A stretch of DNA of 35,055 bases from positions 1 to 35,055 of the forward strand of contig JALELK010000110.1 of assembly GCA_022768745.1 (NCBI GenBank). Reading direction: 5' to 3'. The first letter of the stretch is position 1. Each line of letters opens with the position of its first letter. Below the pieces are notes generated by a model. The model saw only the letters and a list, made by a program, of their open reading frames with translations, did no database searches and was not told the DNA's origin. The stretch comes from Lachnospiraceae bacterium (lineage in GTDB: Bacteria > Bacillota > Clostridia > Lachnospirales > Lachnospiraceae). The translations under genes were made by a program, and so were the position numbers. This document shows positions 25,134 to 33,378 of this stretch, one piece after another.

Positions 25134-26477
25134 ATGAGAGCTGCCCTTCACAATTTGGGATGTAAAGTAAATTCATATGAGACGGAAGCCATGCAGGAGA
25201 TGTTGATGGCTGCTGGATATGAGATTGTAGATTTTAATGAAAAGGCGGATGTGTATATAATCAACACTTGTTCCGTGACCAATATGGCAGACCGCAAATC
25301 CCGACAGATGATTCACAGGGCGAGAAAACATAACCCGGATAGTATTGTTGTGGCCGCGGGATGCTATGTGCAGACCAGCAGTCAACAGGTGATTGATGAT
25401 TTGGCTGTGGATATTGTGATTGGAAATAATCAGAAGAACCAATTGGTGGAACTGATTCATGAATTCGCAAAGAAAAATAAAAAAGAAAAAGTAGTCTCCT
25501 GTGTGGACATCAATGATGGGGTATACGAGTATGAAAATCTTTCGGTAAAAACCACCGGAGAGCATACCAGAGCATTTATCAAGGTTCAGGATGGATGCAA
25601 TCAGTTCTGCTCCTACTGTATTATTCCATTTGCCAGGGGCAGAGTCCGAAGCAGAGAAGTGGAGGATGTGGTAAAAGAAATCACAGGCCTTGCCCAGGCG
25701 GGATATCAGGAAGTGGTTTTAACAGGAATACATTTGAGCTCTTATGGTCTGAACGAAAATTATAATCAGGTATATCGAAATCAAGTGGTTCAGGAACAGC
25801 TGCTTGCTCTGATTGAGGCGGTGGCAGAAATTGAGGGCATAGAAAGAATTCGATTGGGCTCTTTGGAACCCCAGGTGATTACAGAGGAGTTTGCAAAGCG
25901 TCTGGCCAATGTGAAAAAGTTCTGTCCCCATTTTCATCTGTCTTTGCAAAGCGGATGTGATGAGACATTAAAACGTATGAATCGCAAGTATACAGTGGAA
26001 GAATATAAAAAAGGCTGTGAGATTCTGCGAAAATACTTTTCAAATCCGGCGATTACAACAGATGTGATTGTAGGATTCCCGGGAGAGACGGAAGAGGAAT
26101 TTCAGGAGACGAGGGATTATTTAGAAAACATTCATTTTTATGAAATGCATATTTTTAAATATTCCAAACGCCAGGGCACAAAGGCGGCTACCATGCCAAA
26201 CCAGGTACCTGAACCCATAAAGACCCAGCGCAGCGATGTACTGCTTGGATTGGAAAAAACAATGTCAAAGGAATTCCGGGAGAGTTTTATAGGACGTCCG
26301 GTGGAGGTGTTGTTTGAGACACCCTTGGAAATGGATGGCATTTCCTATTACACAGGATATACAAAGGAATATATTCGGGTGGCTTATAAAACATCTGAAA
26401 ATATTTCCAATCAGAGGATGATGGGTGTAATGGGAGAAAACCTACAGGATGACATTTATCAGTTTACGCCGGTATAG
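25134..26477 (+). CDS. mtaB: tRNA t6A37 methylthiotransferase MtaB
   Basis: A 447-aa radical SAM enzyme that turns t6A37 into ms2t6A37 in tRNAs reading ANN codons. The N-terminal UPF0004 domain binds the second cluster through Cys10, Cys46 and Cys77 (NLGCKVN, INTCSVTN, AAGCYVQ); the radical SAM cluster is CNQFCSYC (Cys155, 159, 162), followed by IIPFARGRVRSR; a C-terminal TRAM domain (from about residue 375) binds tRNA. ATG 25134 has GGAG at 6 nt; a TTG at 25122 with AGGAG is an alternative that adds four residues. In Bacillus the homologue (yqeV) directly follows rsmE; here the desulfurase, thiI and the HPr-like gene lie between. Confidence 0.94.
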   Translation: MRAALHNLGCKVNSYETEAMQEMLMAAGYEIVDFNEKADVYIINTCSVTNMADRKSRQMIHRARKHNPDSIVVAAGCYVQTSSQQVIDDLAVDIVIGNNQKNQLVELIHEFAKKNKKEKVVSCVDINDGVYEYENLSVKTTGEHTRAFIKVQDGCNQFCSYCIIPFARGRVRSREVEDVVKEITGLAQAGYQEVVLTGIHLSSYGLNENYNQVYRNQVVQEQLLALIEAVAEIEGIERIRLGSLEPQVITEEFAKRLANVKKFCPHFHLSLQSGCDETLKRMNRKYTVEEYKKGCEILRKYFSNPAITTDVIVGFPGETEEEFQETRDYLENIHFYEMHIFKYSKRQGTKAATMPNQVPEPIKTQRSDVLLGLEKTMSKEFRESFIGRPVEVLFETPLEMDGISYYTGYTKEYIRVAYKTSENISNQRMMGVMGENLQDDIYQFTPV

Positions 26478-26519
26478 AAAAGAAAGAGGTAGGGCCGGTT
26501 GTGAGAGATGGCAGAACAC

Positions 26520-26548
26520 TTTACATTTAAACTGTAATATACTAAAAT
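26520..26548 (+). promoter_or_regulatory. Sigma-A promoter for ireB-ruvX-yrzB
   Basis: TTTACA (26520-26525) and TAAAAT (26543-26548) are 17 nt apart, each matching five of six consensus bases. Transcription would start near 26555, leaving a leader of about 67 nt. This supports the ireB start at 26622, because the longer open frame begins at 26547 inside the -10. Confidence 0.65.
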
Positions 26549-26621
26549 GATGATAATTAGCTTGAAAGTGGGGGAGTCTTGGACAAACCTAAAAACAAAA
26601 GAGCAGAAGGTGCGGATAACT

Positions 26622-26885
26622 ATGCAAAACTTAAGTAATACACAGTATTTTAAGGTTCAGAAGGAGACACCAACTTCGGTCAAAGAAGTATTGAAAGTGG
26701 TATATGAGGCTTTGAAAGAAAAGGGATATAATCCGGTAAATCAGATTGTGGGATACATTATGTCCGGAGATCCTACCTTTATTACCAGTCACAACAATGC
26801 CAGAAGTCTGATTATGAAGGTGGAGCGTGACGAATTGGTGGAGGAACTCTTAAAGGAATACATCTCAAATGAGGCGTGGAGATAA
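26622..26885 (+). CDS. ireB: IreB-family regulatory protein (UPF0297)
   Basis: An 87-aa cytoplasmic protein with the hallmark [19 protein letters not shown] and [20 protein letters not shown] of the UPF0297/IreB family. In Enterococcus faecalis IreB is phosphorylated on threonines by the PASTA kinase IreK and lowers cephalosporin resistance; Thr residues are present near the N terminus (SNTQYF, ETPTS). ATG 26622 is chosen from the usual family length and from AAGGTG 9 nt upstream; an upstream extension of 25 codons is atypical. The trio ireB-ruvX-yrzB is conserved in Firmicutes; ruvX starts 1 nt after the stop. Confidence 0.93.
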   Translation: MQNLSNTQYFKVQKETPTSVKEVLKVVYEALKEKGYNPVNQIVGYIMSGDPTFITSHNNARSLIMKVERDELVEELLKEYISNEAWR

Positions 26886-26886
26886 T

Positions 26887-27321
26887 ATGGATACCACAAA
26901 CAGAATTTTGGGATTGGATTATGGAACAAAGACAGTCGGGGTTGCAATCAGTGACCCCTTACTTTTGACTGCACAAGGAGTTGAAATTATTCGCAGGGAA
27001 AAGCCATCAAAGCTTAGAAAAACCCTTGCGAGAATAGACGAGCTAATTGAAACTTATCAGGTTGGACGGATTGTTTTGGGATATCCGAAAAACATGAATG
27101 GAACAGAGGGCAATCGTTGCCAAGAGACAGAAGAGTTTAAAATCATGTTGGAAAACAGAACTCATTTAGAGGTGGTTCTCTGGGATGAGAGACTTTCCAC
27201 AGTGGCGGCAGACAAAGTGATGATGGAAACCGGAATCCGCCGGGAGCATCGCAAAGAATATGTGGATGAAATTGCAGCCATGTATATTTTACAGGGATAT
27301 TTGGATTCCCTCAAGAATTAG
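26887..27321 (+). CDS. ruvX: YqgF/RuvX-type RNase H-fold nuclease
   Basis: A 144-aa protein with the YqgF motifs [15 protein letters not shown] (catalytic Asp near residue 9), [20 protein letters not shown] and a C-terminal [15 protein letters not shown]. Family members process the 5' end of pre-16S rRNA and have been discussed as Holliday junction resolvases. GGAG sits 5 nt upstream of ATG 26887; an in-frame ATG at 26869 lies inside ireB and would put extra basic residues ahead of the fold. It is translationally coupled to ireB. Confidence 0.94.
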   Translation: MDTTNRILGLDYGTKTVGVAISDPLLLTAQGVEIIRREKPSKLRKTLARIDELIETYQVGRIVLGYPKNMNGTEGNRCQETEEFKIMLENRTHLEVVLWDERLSTVAADKVMMETGIRREHRKEYVDEIAAMYILQGYLDSLKN

Positions 27322-27333
27322 AAAGGAAAAAAG

Positions 27334-27594
27334 ATGGACAGTATTACATTGATTGCACCGGATACACAGGAAGATATTACTGTTTATGTACTTGAGGAGA
27401 CGACTTTAAATGAAAATAAGTATCTGCTGGTTACGGAAGATAGTGAGGGAGATACCGAGGCTTTCATTTTAAAAGAGATTGCAGAGGACGACACAGACGT
27501 TACTTATGAAATTGTGGAGGACGACTTGGAGTTTAATGCGGTAGTTAAAGTTTTTGAGGAATTGGTGGAAGATACCGATTTCGAGATGGATTAA
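27334..27594 (+). CDS. yrzB: DUF1292 acidic protein (YrzB family)
   Basis: An 86-aa strongly acidic protein of the UPF0473/DUF1292 family, recognisable by the pattern ITLIAPDTQEDITVYVLEE, NENKYLLVTED and EAFILKEI followed by an Asp/Glu-rich tail. The function is unknown. It lies 12 nt after ruvX with AAAGGAAAA as site and completes the conserved ireB-ruvX-yrzB set, which points to a shared role but does not say what it is. The stop is 16 nt from the RNase J start. Confidence 0.88.
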   Translation: MDSITLIAPDTQEDITVYVLEETTLNENKYLLVTEDSEGDTEAFILKEIAEDDTDVTYEIVEDDLEFNAVVKVFEELVEDTDFEMD

Positions 27595-27610
27595 AATTAG
27601 GAGGTAAATT

Positions 27611-29278
27611 TTGAGTAAACAACAGAATACAGGTAAATTAAAAATCATTCCATTGGGCGGACTGGAACAGATTGGAATGAACATCACAGCTTTCGAGTAT
27701 GAGGATAGCATTATTGTGGTGGATTGCGGATTGGCATTCCCAGAGGATGATATGTTGGGAATTGATTTGGTAATCCCGGATATCTCTTATCTGAAAGAAC
27801 ACGAGGACAAGGTAAAGGGATTCTTTATCACCCATGGTCACGAGGATCATATTGGTGCGATTCCTTATGTGTTAAAGGAATTAAATGTACCCATTTATTC
27901 TACGAAACTTACCAATGGATTGATTGAACACAAGTTAAAAGAACACGGACTTCTTACCAAGGTAAAGAGAAAAGTTGTAAAATACGGACAGAATATCAAC
28001 CTTGGTTGTTTCAGAGTAGAGTTTATTAAGACCAATCACAGTATTCAGGATGCTGCAGCGTTGGCAATCTATTCTCCGGCAGGAATTGTGATTCACACCG
28101 GAGACTTTAAGGTGGACTACACTCCGGTTTATGGAGATGCCATTGATTTGCAGAGATTTGGAGAATTGGGAAAGAAAGGTGTGTTGGCATTGATGTGTGA
28201 CAGTACCAATGCAGAACGCCATGGGTTTACCCAGTCAGAACGCACTGTGGGAAAAACCATTGACAGTCTTTTCGCAGAGCATTCCAACTCCAGAATTATC
28301 ATTGCTACTTTTGCGTCCAATGTGGACCGTGTGCAGCAGATTATTAATACAGCCCACAAATATGATCGTAAGGTTTGTGTAGAGGGCCGCAGTATGGTTA
28401 ACATTATTGCCACAGCCTCAGAACTGGGATATCTGAATGTGCCGGATAACACTCTTGTGGACATTGAGATGATTAAGAATTATCCGGATGAAAAAACCGT
28501 ATTGATTACCACCGGTAGTCAGGGAGAGTCTATGGCAGCCTTGTCCCGTATGGCAAACGGTACCCACAGAAAAATCTCGATTAAGCCAAATGATACCATT
28601 ATTTTCAGTTCACATCCGATTCCGGGAAATGAAAAAGCGGTTTCCAATGTGATTAATGAGCTGGCAATGAAGGGGGCAAACGTAATCTTTCAGGATGTGC
28701 ATGTTTCCGGACATGCCTGTGAGGAAGAAATAAAGCTGATTTATTCTTTGGTTCGTCCAAAGTACGCGATTCCTGTTCATGGTGAGTACAAGCATCTTTT
28801 GGCACAGGCTAGGATTGCAGAAAGCCTTGGTATTAACAAGGACAATATTTTCATTCTCTCTTCAGGAGATGTGCTGGAGGTGAACGATGAATCTGCAAAG
28901 GTTAGCGGACGTGTTCATACCGGAGCCATTATGGTAGATGGTCTTGGCGTGGGAGACGTAGGAAATATTGTATTAAGAGACAGACAGCATCTGGCAGAGG
29001 ATGGTATCATTATTGTGGTATTGACCTTGGAATCCGGAAGCGGACAGGTGTTGGCGGGACCTGACATTGTATCCAGAGGATTTGTCTACGTGAGAGATTC
29101 TGAGGATTTGATGGACAGTGCCAGAACGGTTTTGAATGATACGATGGAGCGTCTCATGGAAAAGAACGTTACCGATTGGACAAAAATCAAGAGTGAAATC
29201 AAGGACTCTTTGGGAGACTTCGTATGGAAGGAAACCCAGAGAAGACCGATGATTATGCCTATAATTATGGAAGTGTAA
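27611..29278 (+). CDS. rnj: Ribonuclease J
   Basis: A 555-aa beta-CASP metallo-hydrolase, the main 5'-to-3' exoribonuclease and endoribonuclease of Firmicutes. Metal ligands are in THGHEDH (His75, His77, Asp79, His80), then HSIQDAAALAI, HTGDFKVDYTP, the beta-CASP SHPIPGNE and VSGHACEEEIKL, and IPVHGEYKHL. The C-terminal dimerisation domain is complete. The start is TTG 27611, 5 nt after AGGAGGT; there is no closer ATG. Only one RNase J gene is visible here, so J1 or J2 identity cannot be assigned from context. Confidence 0.96.
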   Translation: MSKQQNTGKLKIIPLGGLEQIGMNITAFEYEDSIIVVDCGLAFPEDDMLGIDLVIPDISYLKEHEDKVKGFFITHGHEDHIGAIPYVLKELNVPIYSTKLTNGLIEHKLKEHGLLTKVKRKVVKYGQNINLGCFRVEFIKTNHSIQDAAALAIYSPAGIVIHTGDFKVDYTPVYGDAIDLQRFGELGKKGVLALMCDSTNAERHGFTQSERTVGKTIDSLFAEHSNSRIIIATFASNVDRVQQIINTAHKYDRKVCVEGRSMVNIIATASELGYLNVPDNTLVDIEMIKNYPDEKTVLITTGSQGESMAALSRMANGTHRKISIKPNDTIIFSSHPIPGNEKAVSNVINELAMKGANVIFQDVHVSGHACEEEIKLIYSLVRPKYAIPVHGEYKHLLAQARIAESLGINKDNIFILSSGDVLEVNDESAKVSGRVHTGAIMVDGLGVGDVGNIVLRDRQHLAEDGIIIVVLTLESGSGQVLAGPDIVSRGFVYVRDSEDLMDSARTVLNDTMERLMEKNVTDWTKIKSEIKDSLGDFVWKETQRRPMIMPIIMEV

Positions 29279-29279
29279 A

Positions 29280-29921
29280 ATGATAGTAAGTGAGCGTTAT
29301 GTGACGTATCTTTCATCCCTTGCCAGAGAGGAAATCCCCTATCTGCAGGAGATAGAAAAGGAAGCAATAGACAATTTCGTTCCCATTATCCGAAAGGATA
29401 CCCAGGATTTCATGAAGTGGATGATGCAGACAATACAACCTGAAAATATTTTGGAAGTAGGAACTGCAGTTGGATTTTCGGCATTGTTAATGGCCAGCTA
29501 CAGTCCAAAGCCTTGTCATATCACCACCATAGAAAATTATGAACCAAGGATTCCCATTGCAAAGGAAAACTTTAAGCGGGGGAAAAAGGAAGAGTGTATT
29601 ACCCTTTTGGAGGGGGATGCCATGGAAATTCTTCCCACACTGACAGACTCCTATGATTTTATTTTTATGGATGCGGCAAAGGGACAGTACCCGGCATTTT
29701 TACCTTTTTTAAAGGAGAGGATGCACAGCGGCAGCATTTTGGTGACGGACAATATTTTGCAGGAGGGAGACTTGCTGGAATCCCATTATGCCATTGAACG
29801 ACGTAATCGAACCATTCACAAGAGGATGCGGGAGTATCTGCAACTGCTTACTCAGGATGAAGATTTTGTCTGCAGTATTTTGCCGGTGGGAGACGGACTG
29901 GCAGTCTGTACTATGAAATAA
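29280..29921 (+). CDS. trmR: TrmR-like SAM-dependent O-methyltransferase
   Basis: A 213-aa class I O-methyltransferase (COMT-like Methyltransf_3 family). Motifs: ENILEVGTAVGFSALLMAS (SAM-binding loop, about residues 57-75), ITTIENYEPR (acidic ribose contact), DFIFMDAAKGQY (metal and catalytic-site Asp), LVTDNILQEG (second metal motif) and a C-terminal LPVGDGLAVC. In Bacillus the homologue YrrM/TrmR methylates 5-hydroxyuridine at tRNA position 34 to 5-methoxyuridine and is encoded with the hydroxylation genes yrrN/yrrO. The next gene here is a U32 protein, which supports this role. It begins 1 nt after the rnj stop. Confidence 0.85.
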   Translation: MIVSERYVTYLSSLAREEIPYLQEIEKEAIDNFVPIIRKDTQDFMKWMMQTIQPENILEVGTAVGFSALLMASYSPKPCHITTIENYEPRIPIAKENFKRGKKEECITLLEGDAMEILPTLTDSYDFIFMDAAKGQYPAFLPFLKERMHSGSILVTDNILQEGDLLESHYAIERRNRTIHKRMREYLQLLTQDEDFVCSILPVGDGLAVCTMK

Positions 29922-29941
29922 GTGCCAAAGGAAGGACTTTG

Positions 29942-31171
29942 ATGATGAGAAATATAGAATTGCTTGTGCCTGCCAGCAGCCTTGAAGTATTAAAGGTTGC
30001 AGTTATCTTTGGCGCAGATGCGGTATATATTGGCGGCGAAGTTTACGGACTTCGCGCAAAGGCGAAAAATTTTTCAAAGGAAGATATGGCGGAGGGCATT
30101 GCCTTTGCCCATGAGCATAATGTAAAGGTTTATGTTACTGCCAATATTCTGGCCCACAATGATGATTTGGAAGGGGTCAGGGAGTATTTTAAAGAACTGA
30201 AAGAATTGAAACCGGATGCGTTGATTATCGCTGACCCGGCGGTGTTTACCCTTGCTAAGGAAATTTGCCCGGAGATTGATATTCACATCAGTACCCAGGC
30301 GAACAATACCAACTATGGCACATATCAGTTCTGGAATCGTTTGGGAGCCACCAGAGTTGTGTCAGCCAGAGAGTTGTCTTTAGCAGAAATCAAAGAAATC
30401 AGACAGAATATTCCGGAGGATATGGAGATTGAAACCTTTATCCATGGGGCTATGTGTATTTCCTATTCCGGAAGATGTCTTTTGAGTAATTACTTTACTG
30501 GCAGAGATGCCAATCAGGGAGCCTGCACCCATCCCTGTCGATGGAAGTATGCAGTGGTGGAGGAACAAAGACCCGGTGAGTATCTTCCGGTATATGAAAA
30601 TGAAAGAGGAACTTACATTTTCAATTCCAAAGATTTGTGTATGATTGAACACATTCCGGAACTTATCGATGCCGGAATTGACAGTTTTAAGATCGAAGGT
30701 CGTATGAAGACGGCACTGTATGTGGCTACAGTGGCCAGAACTTACCGAAAGGCCATTGATGATTACCTTGAGTCCGAAGAGAAATACCAAAAAAATATGC
30801 CGTGGTATCAGGAGCAGATATCGAACTGTACCTATCGTCAGTTTACAACCGGTTTCTTTTTTGGCAAACCTTCGGAGGAAGCGCAAATTTATGATAGCAA
30901 TACCTATATTAAGGAGTATACTTATTTAGGAATTGTAGGACCGCAGAATGCAGAAGGCCTCTACGAGATAGAGCAGAGGAATAAGTTTTCTGTGGGAGAA
31001 ACCATTGAGGTTATGAAACCCAATGGGGAGAATACAAAAGTACAGGTCAGACGAATTGTCAATGAGGAAGGTGAGGATATGGAATCTGCACCCCATCCGA
31101 AACAAAAGTTATGGATTGACCTGGGAGTTACGTTGGACGCATTTGACATATTGCGACGAAAGGAGGACTAA
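29942..31171 (+). CDS. U32-family protein, probable tRNA uridine-34 hydroxylation factor
   Basis: A 409-aa member of peptidase family U32, with LLVPASSLEVLKVAV at the start, GADAVYIGGEVYGLRA, the U32 signature ETFIHGAMCISYSGRCLLSN split around residue 170, GACTHPCRWKY with conserved cysteines, and the C-terminal beta-barrel part. E. coli TrhP (YegQ) and Bacillus YrrN/YrrO of this family hydroxylate U34 of tRNA using prephenate-derived chemistry or Fe-S clusters, rather than acting as proteases. The directly preceding TrmR-like gene fits the following methylation step. GGAAGG lies 6 nt before ATG 29942. Bacillus has two U32 genes here; only one is present in this window. Confidence 0.85.
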   Translation: MMRNIELLVPASSLEVLKVAVIFGADAVYIGGEVYGLRAKAKNFSKEDMAEGIAFAHEHNVKVYVTANILAHNDDLEGVREYFKELKELKPDALIIADPAVFTLAKEICPEIDIHISTQANNTNYGTYQFWNRLGATRVVSARELSLAEIKEIRQNIPEDMEIETFIHGAMCISYSGRCLLSNYFTGRDANQGACTHPCRWKYAVVEEQRPGEYLPVYENERGTYIFNSKDLCMIEHIPELIDAGIDSFKIEGRMKTALYVATVARTYRKAIDDYLESEEKYQKNMPWYQEQISNCTYRQFTTGFFFGKPSEEAQIYDSNTYIKEYTYLGIVGPQNAEGLYEIEQRNKFSVGETIEVMKPNGENTKVQVRRIVNEEGEDMESAPHPKQKLWIDLGVTLDAFDILRRKED

Positions 31172-31173
31172 TT

Positions 31174-32223
31174 ATGGCACAGGAAAGATACGTTGCATAT
31201 GTAGGAACTTATACACACGAGAACAGTGTGGGAATTCATGTTTATGATATTGATATGGAAAAGGGAGCGTTGAAAGAGCGCTCTGTAGCTCCAATCAATA
31301 ATCCGTCAAACCTTGCGGTGGCTCATAGCGGAAAGTTTTTGTATTCCATCGCTGATGAGGGAATCGCTTCCTTTACCATCGATGAAAATGGTGATTTAAC
31401 CAAAATCAATCAGGTTTGGATTGGAGGAATGAGAGGATGCTATGTGGAAATTGATTCACAGGACAGATACTTATTCTTAGCAGGTTTCCATGACGGAAAA
31501 GTAACAATGATGCGTTTAAATAAGGATGGAAGCATTGCTGGTATCGCAGACGGTGTTTTCCATCAGGGAATAGGAAAGTCTTCTGTTGAAAAACGTTTGG
31601 AACCAAGGGTTTCCTGCGTGAAATTGACACCGGATGAGAAGTATCTCTGTGCGGTGGACTGGGGATTGAACCAGATTAAAATTTATGAGGTGGATTACGA
31701 AGCCGGGAAGCTTAAGTTAAACGATATTATCCGTTGCGGATTTAATACCGCACCGAGAACTATTGCCTTCTCAAATGATGGAGCTTATGCATACATTTTG
31801 GAGGAAGCCACAAATGAGGTGGAGATTTATACACATAAACTGGATGAAAATGGTCCGGTCTTTGACAAGATTGGAAGCCAGTCGGTACTGGACAAGCCGG
31901 ATGATATTTCTTCCAGCTCAGCTATGGTGATATCCAAGGATGGCAAATATTTGTATGTTTCTATGGATGGTTCCAACAGAGTATCCTGTCTTCAAATTGG
32001 AAAGAATGGCTCACTGGAATTGGAGGGAATTTCTTATGTCAGTGGTGACTATCCAAAGAGCATTGCAATCTTACCGGATGAAAAGACTCTGGTTAGCTTA
32101 AATCATGACTCCAATGAAATCCGCACTTTTACGGTAGAACACAGCAAGAAGACGATTCTTATGAAAAATGCACCGGTAAAGGTGGACAAGCCAAACAGTA
32201 TAGCAATTCACAAATTGATTTAA
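31174..32223 (+). CDS. Lactonase-family beta-propeller protein (6-phosphogluconolactonase-like)
   Basis: A 349-aa protein made of repeated blades, opening with YVAYVGTYTHENSVGIHVYDID and with recurring segments such as NPSNLAVAHSGKFLYSIADE, LTPDEKYLCAVDWGLNQIKIYEV, IAFSNDGAYAYILEEATNEVEIY and ISKDGKYLYVSMDGSNRVSCL written here only as pieces. This is the PF10282-type seven-bladed propeller that includes E. coli Pgl (YbhE), which hydrolyses 6-phosphogluconolactone, and muconate lactonising enzymes. No pentose-phosphate gene is nearby, so the substrate is uncertain. AGGAGG precedes ATG 31174, 2 nt after the U32 gene, implying one operon. Confidence 0.85.
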   Translation: MAQERYVAYVGTYTHENSVGIHVYDIDMEKGALKERSVAPINNPSNLAVAHSGKFLYSIADEGIASFTIDENGDLTKINQVWIGGMRGCYVEIDSQDRYLFLAGFHDGKVTMMRLNKDGSIAGIADGVFHQGIGKSSVEKRLEPRVSCVKLTPDEKYLCAVDWGLNQIKIYEVDYEAGKLKLNDIIRCGFNTAPRTIAFSNDGAYAYILEEATNEVEIYTHKLDENGPVFDKIGSQSVLDKPDDISSSSAMVISKDGKYLYVSMDGSNRVSCLQIGKNGSLELEGISYVSGDYPKSIAILPDEKTLVSLNHDSNEIRTFTVEHSKKTILMKNAPVKVDKPNSIAIHKLI

Positions 32224-32244
32224 TATATCAGAAAGGATGAAAAG

Positions 32245-33345
32245 ATGGCAGGTTCCTCATTTGGACAACAATTTAGAATCACAACTTGGGGGGAATCCCA
32301 CGGACCGGCTTTGGGCGTTGTTATAGACGGTGTGCCGGCAGGGGTGCCTATCATAGAAGAGGATATACAGCGCTTTTTGAATCGACGCAAGCCCGGACAG
32401 TCAAAGTACACAACAGCCAGGGCAGAAGGAGATCAGGTGGAGATTTTATCTGGTGTTTTTGAGGGAAAGACCACAGGAACCCCTATTTCACTGATGGTTC
32501 GCAACAAGGATCAGCATTCCAAAGATTATTCAAATATTGCTGAGGTTTACAGACCGGGGCATGCAGATTTCACCTTTCAGGAAAAATACGGAATCAGAGA
32601 TTACAGAGGGGGCGGACGTTCCTCAGGTCGTGAGACCATCGGACGAGTGGCTGCCGGTGCCATCGCTGTCAAAATATTGGAACAGCTTGGAATTTCTATT
32701 GTCACCTACAGCAAAAAGATTGGCCCTGTGGAGGCGCAGACCATAGATTACGGTGAGATTTTTCAAAATCCTCTTTATATGCCGGATGCGCAGGCTGCCG
32801 AAGAGGCGGGAAAATATCTGGAAGAATGCATTTCAGAAAAAAATTCTGCCGGAGGCGTTATTGAGTGCGTAGTATCGGGAATGCCGGTGGGAATTGGCGA
32901 GACGGTATTTGAAAAGTTGGATGCAAATCTGGCAAAGGCAATTCTCTCCATTGGAGCAGTGAAAGGATTTGAAATCGGAGACGGATTTCAGGTGGCAGAT
33001 TCTACAGGTGCAGAAAATAATGACTCTTTTTGTATGTCCGGAGAAAAGCCGGTCAAACTCACCAATCACTCCGGAGGAGTGCTGGGTGGAATGAGCGATG
33101 GAAGTGACATTGTTTTTAGAGCAGCGGTAAAACCAACTCCATCCATTGCCAGAAGTCAAAAGACAGTGGACATTTTCGGGGAGGAAAAAGAAATCGAGAT
33201 TACCGGTCGCCATGATCCTGTCATTGTACCCAGAGCAGTGGTTGTGGTGGAAAGCATGGCAGCACTTACCATAGTAGATGCCCTTTTTTCAAATCTCAGC
33301 TCAAAAATGGATAGTGTGATTAGTTTTTATAAAGATGATAAATAA
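32245..33345 (+). CDS. aroC: Chorismate synthase
   Basis: A 366-aa FMN-dependent enzyme that makes chorismate from EPSP, the last step of the shikimate pathway. The three family signatures are visible: GESHGPALGVVIDGVPAG near the N terminus, a central DYRGGGRSSGRETIGRVAAGA, and a C-terminal RHDPVIVPRAVVVVESM. The active-site histidines lie in GESHG and near RPGHAD. Length is typical. AGAAAGGATG lies before ATG 32245. It follows the lactonase by 21 nt and is likely cotranscribed; no other aro gene is in the window. Confidence 0.97.
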   Translation: MAGSSFGQQFRITTWGESHGPALGVVIDGVPAGVPIIEEDIQRFLNRRKPGQSKYTTARAEGDQVEILSGVFEGKTTGTPISLMVRNKDQHSKDYSNIAEVYRPGHADFTFQEKYGIRDYRGGGRSSGRETIGRVAAGAIAVKILEQLGISIVTYSKKIGPVEAQTIDYGEIFQNPLYMPDAQAAEEAGKYLEECISEKNSAGGVIECVVSGMPVGIGETVFEKLDANLAKAILSIGAVKGFEIGDGFQVADSTGAENNDSFCMSGEKPVKLTNHSGGVLGGMSDGSDIVFRAAVKPTPSIARSQKTVDIFGEEKEIEITGRHDPVIVPRAVVVVESMAALTIVDALFSNLSSKMDSVISFYKDDK

Positions 33346-33378
33346 AAAGTTATTTACAGTATAGTAGGAAGAAAATTT

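Noticed and set aside
26547-26621. N-terminal extension of IreB by 25 codons
   Set aside because: The family normally starts at the equivalent of ATG 26622, the extension begins inside a promoter -10, and it lacks a good ribosome binding site.
30380-30886. 168-aa minus-strand frame opposite the U32 gene
   Set aside because: Shadow of a well-supported gene; composition is not protein-like.
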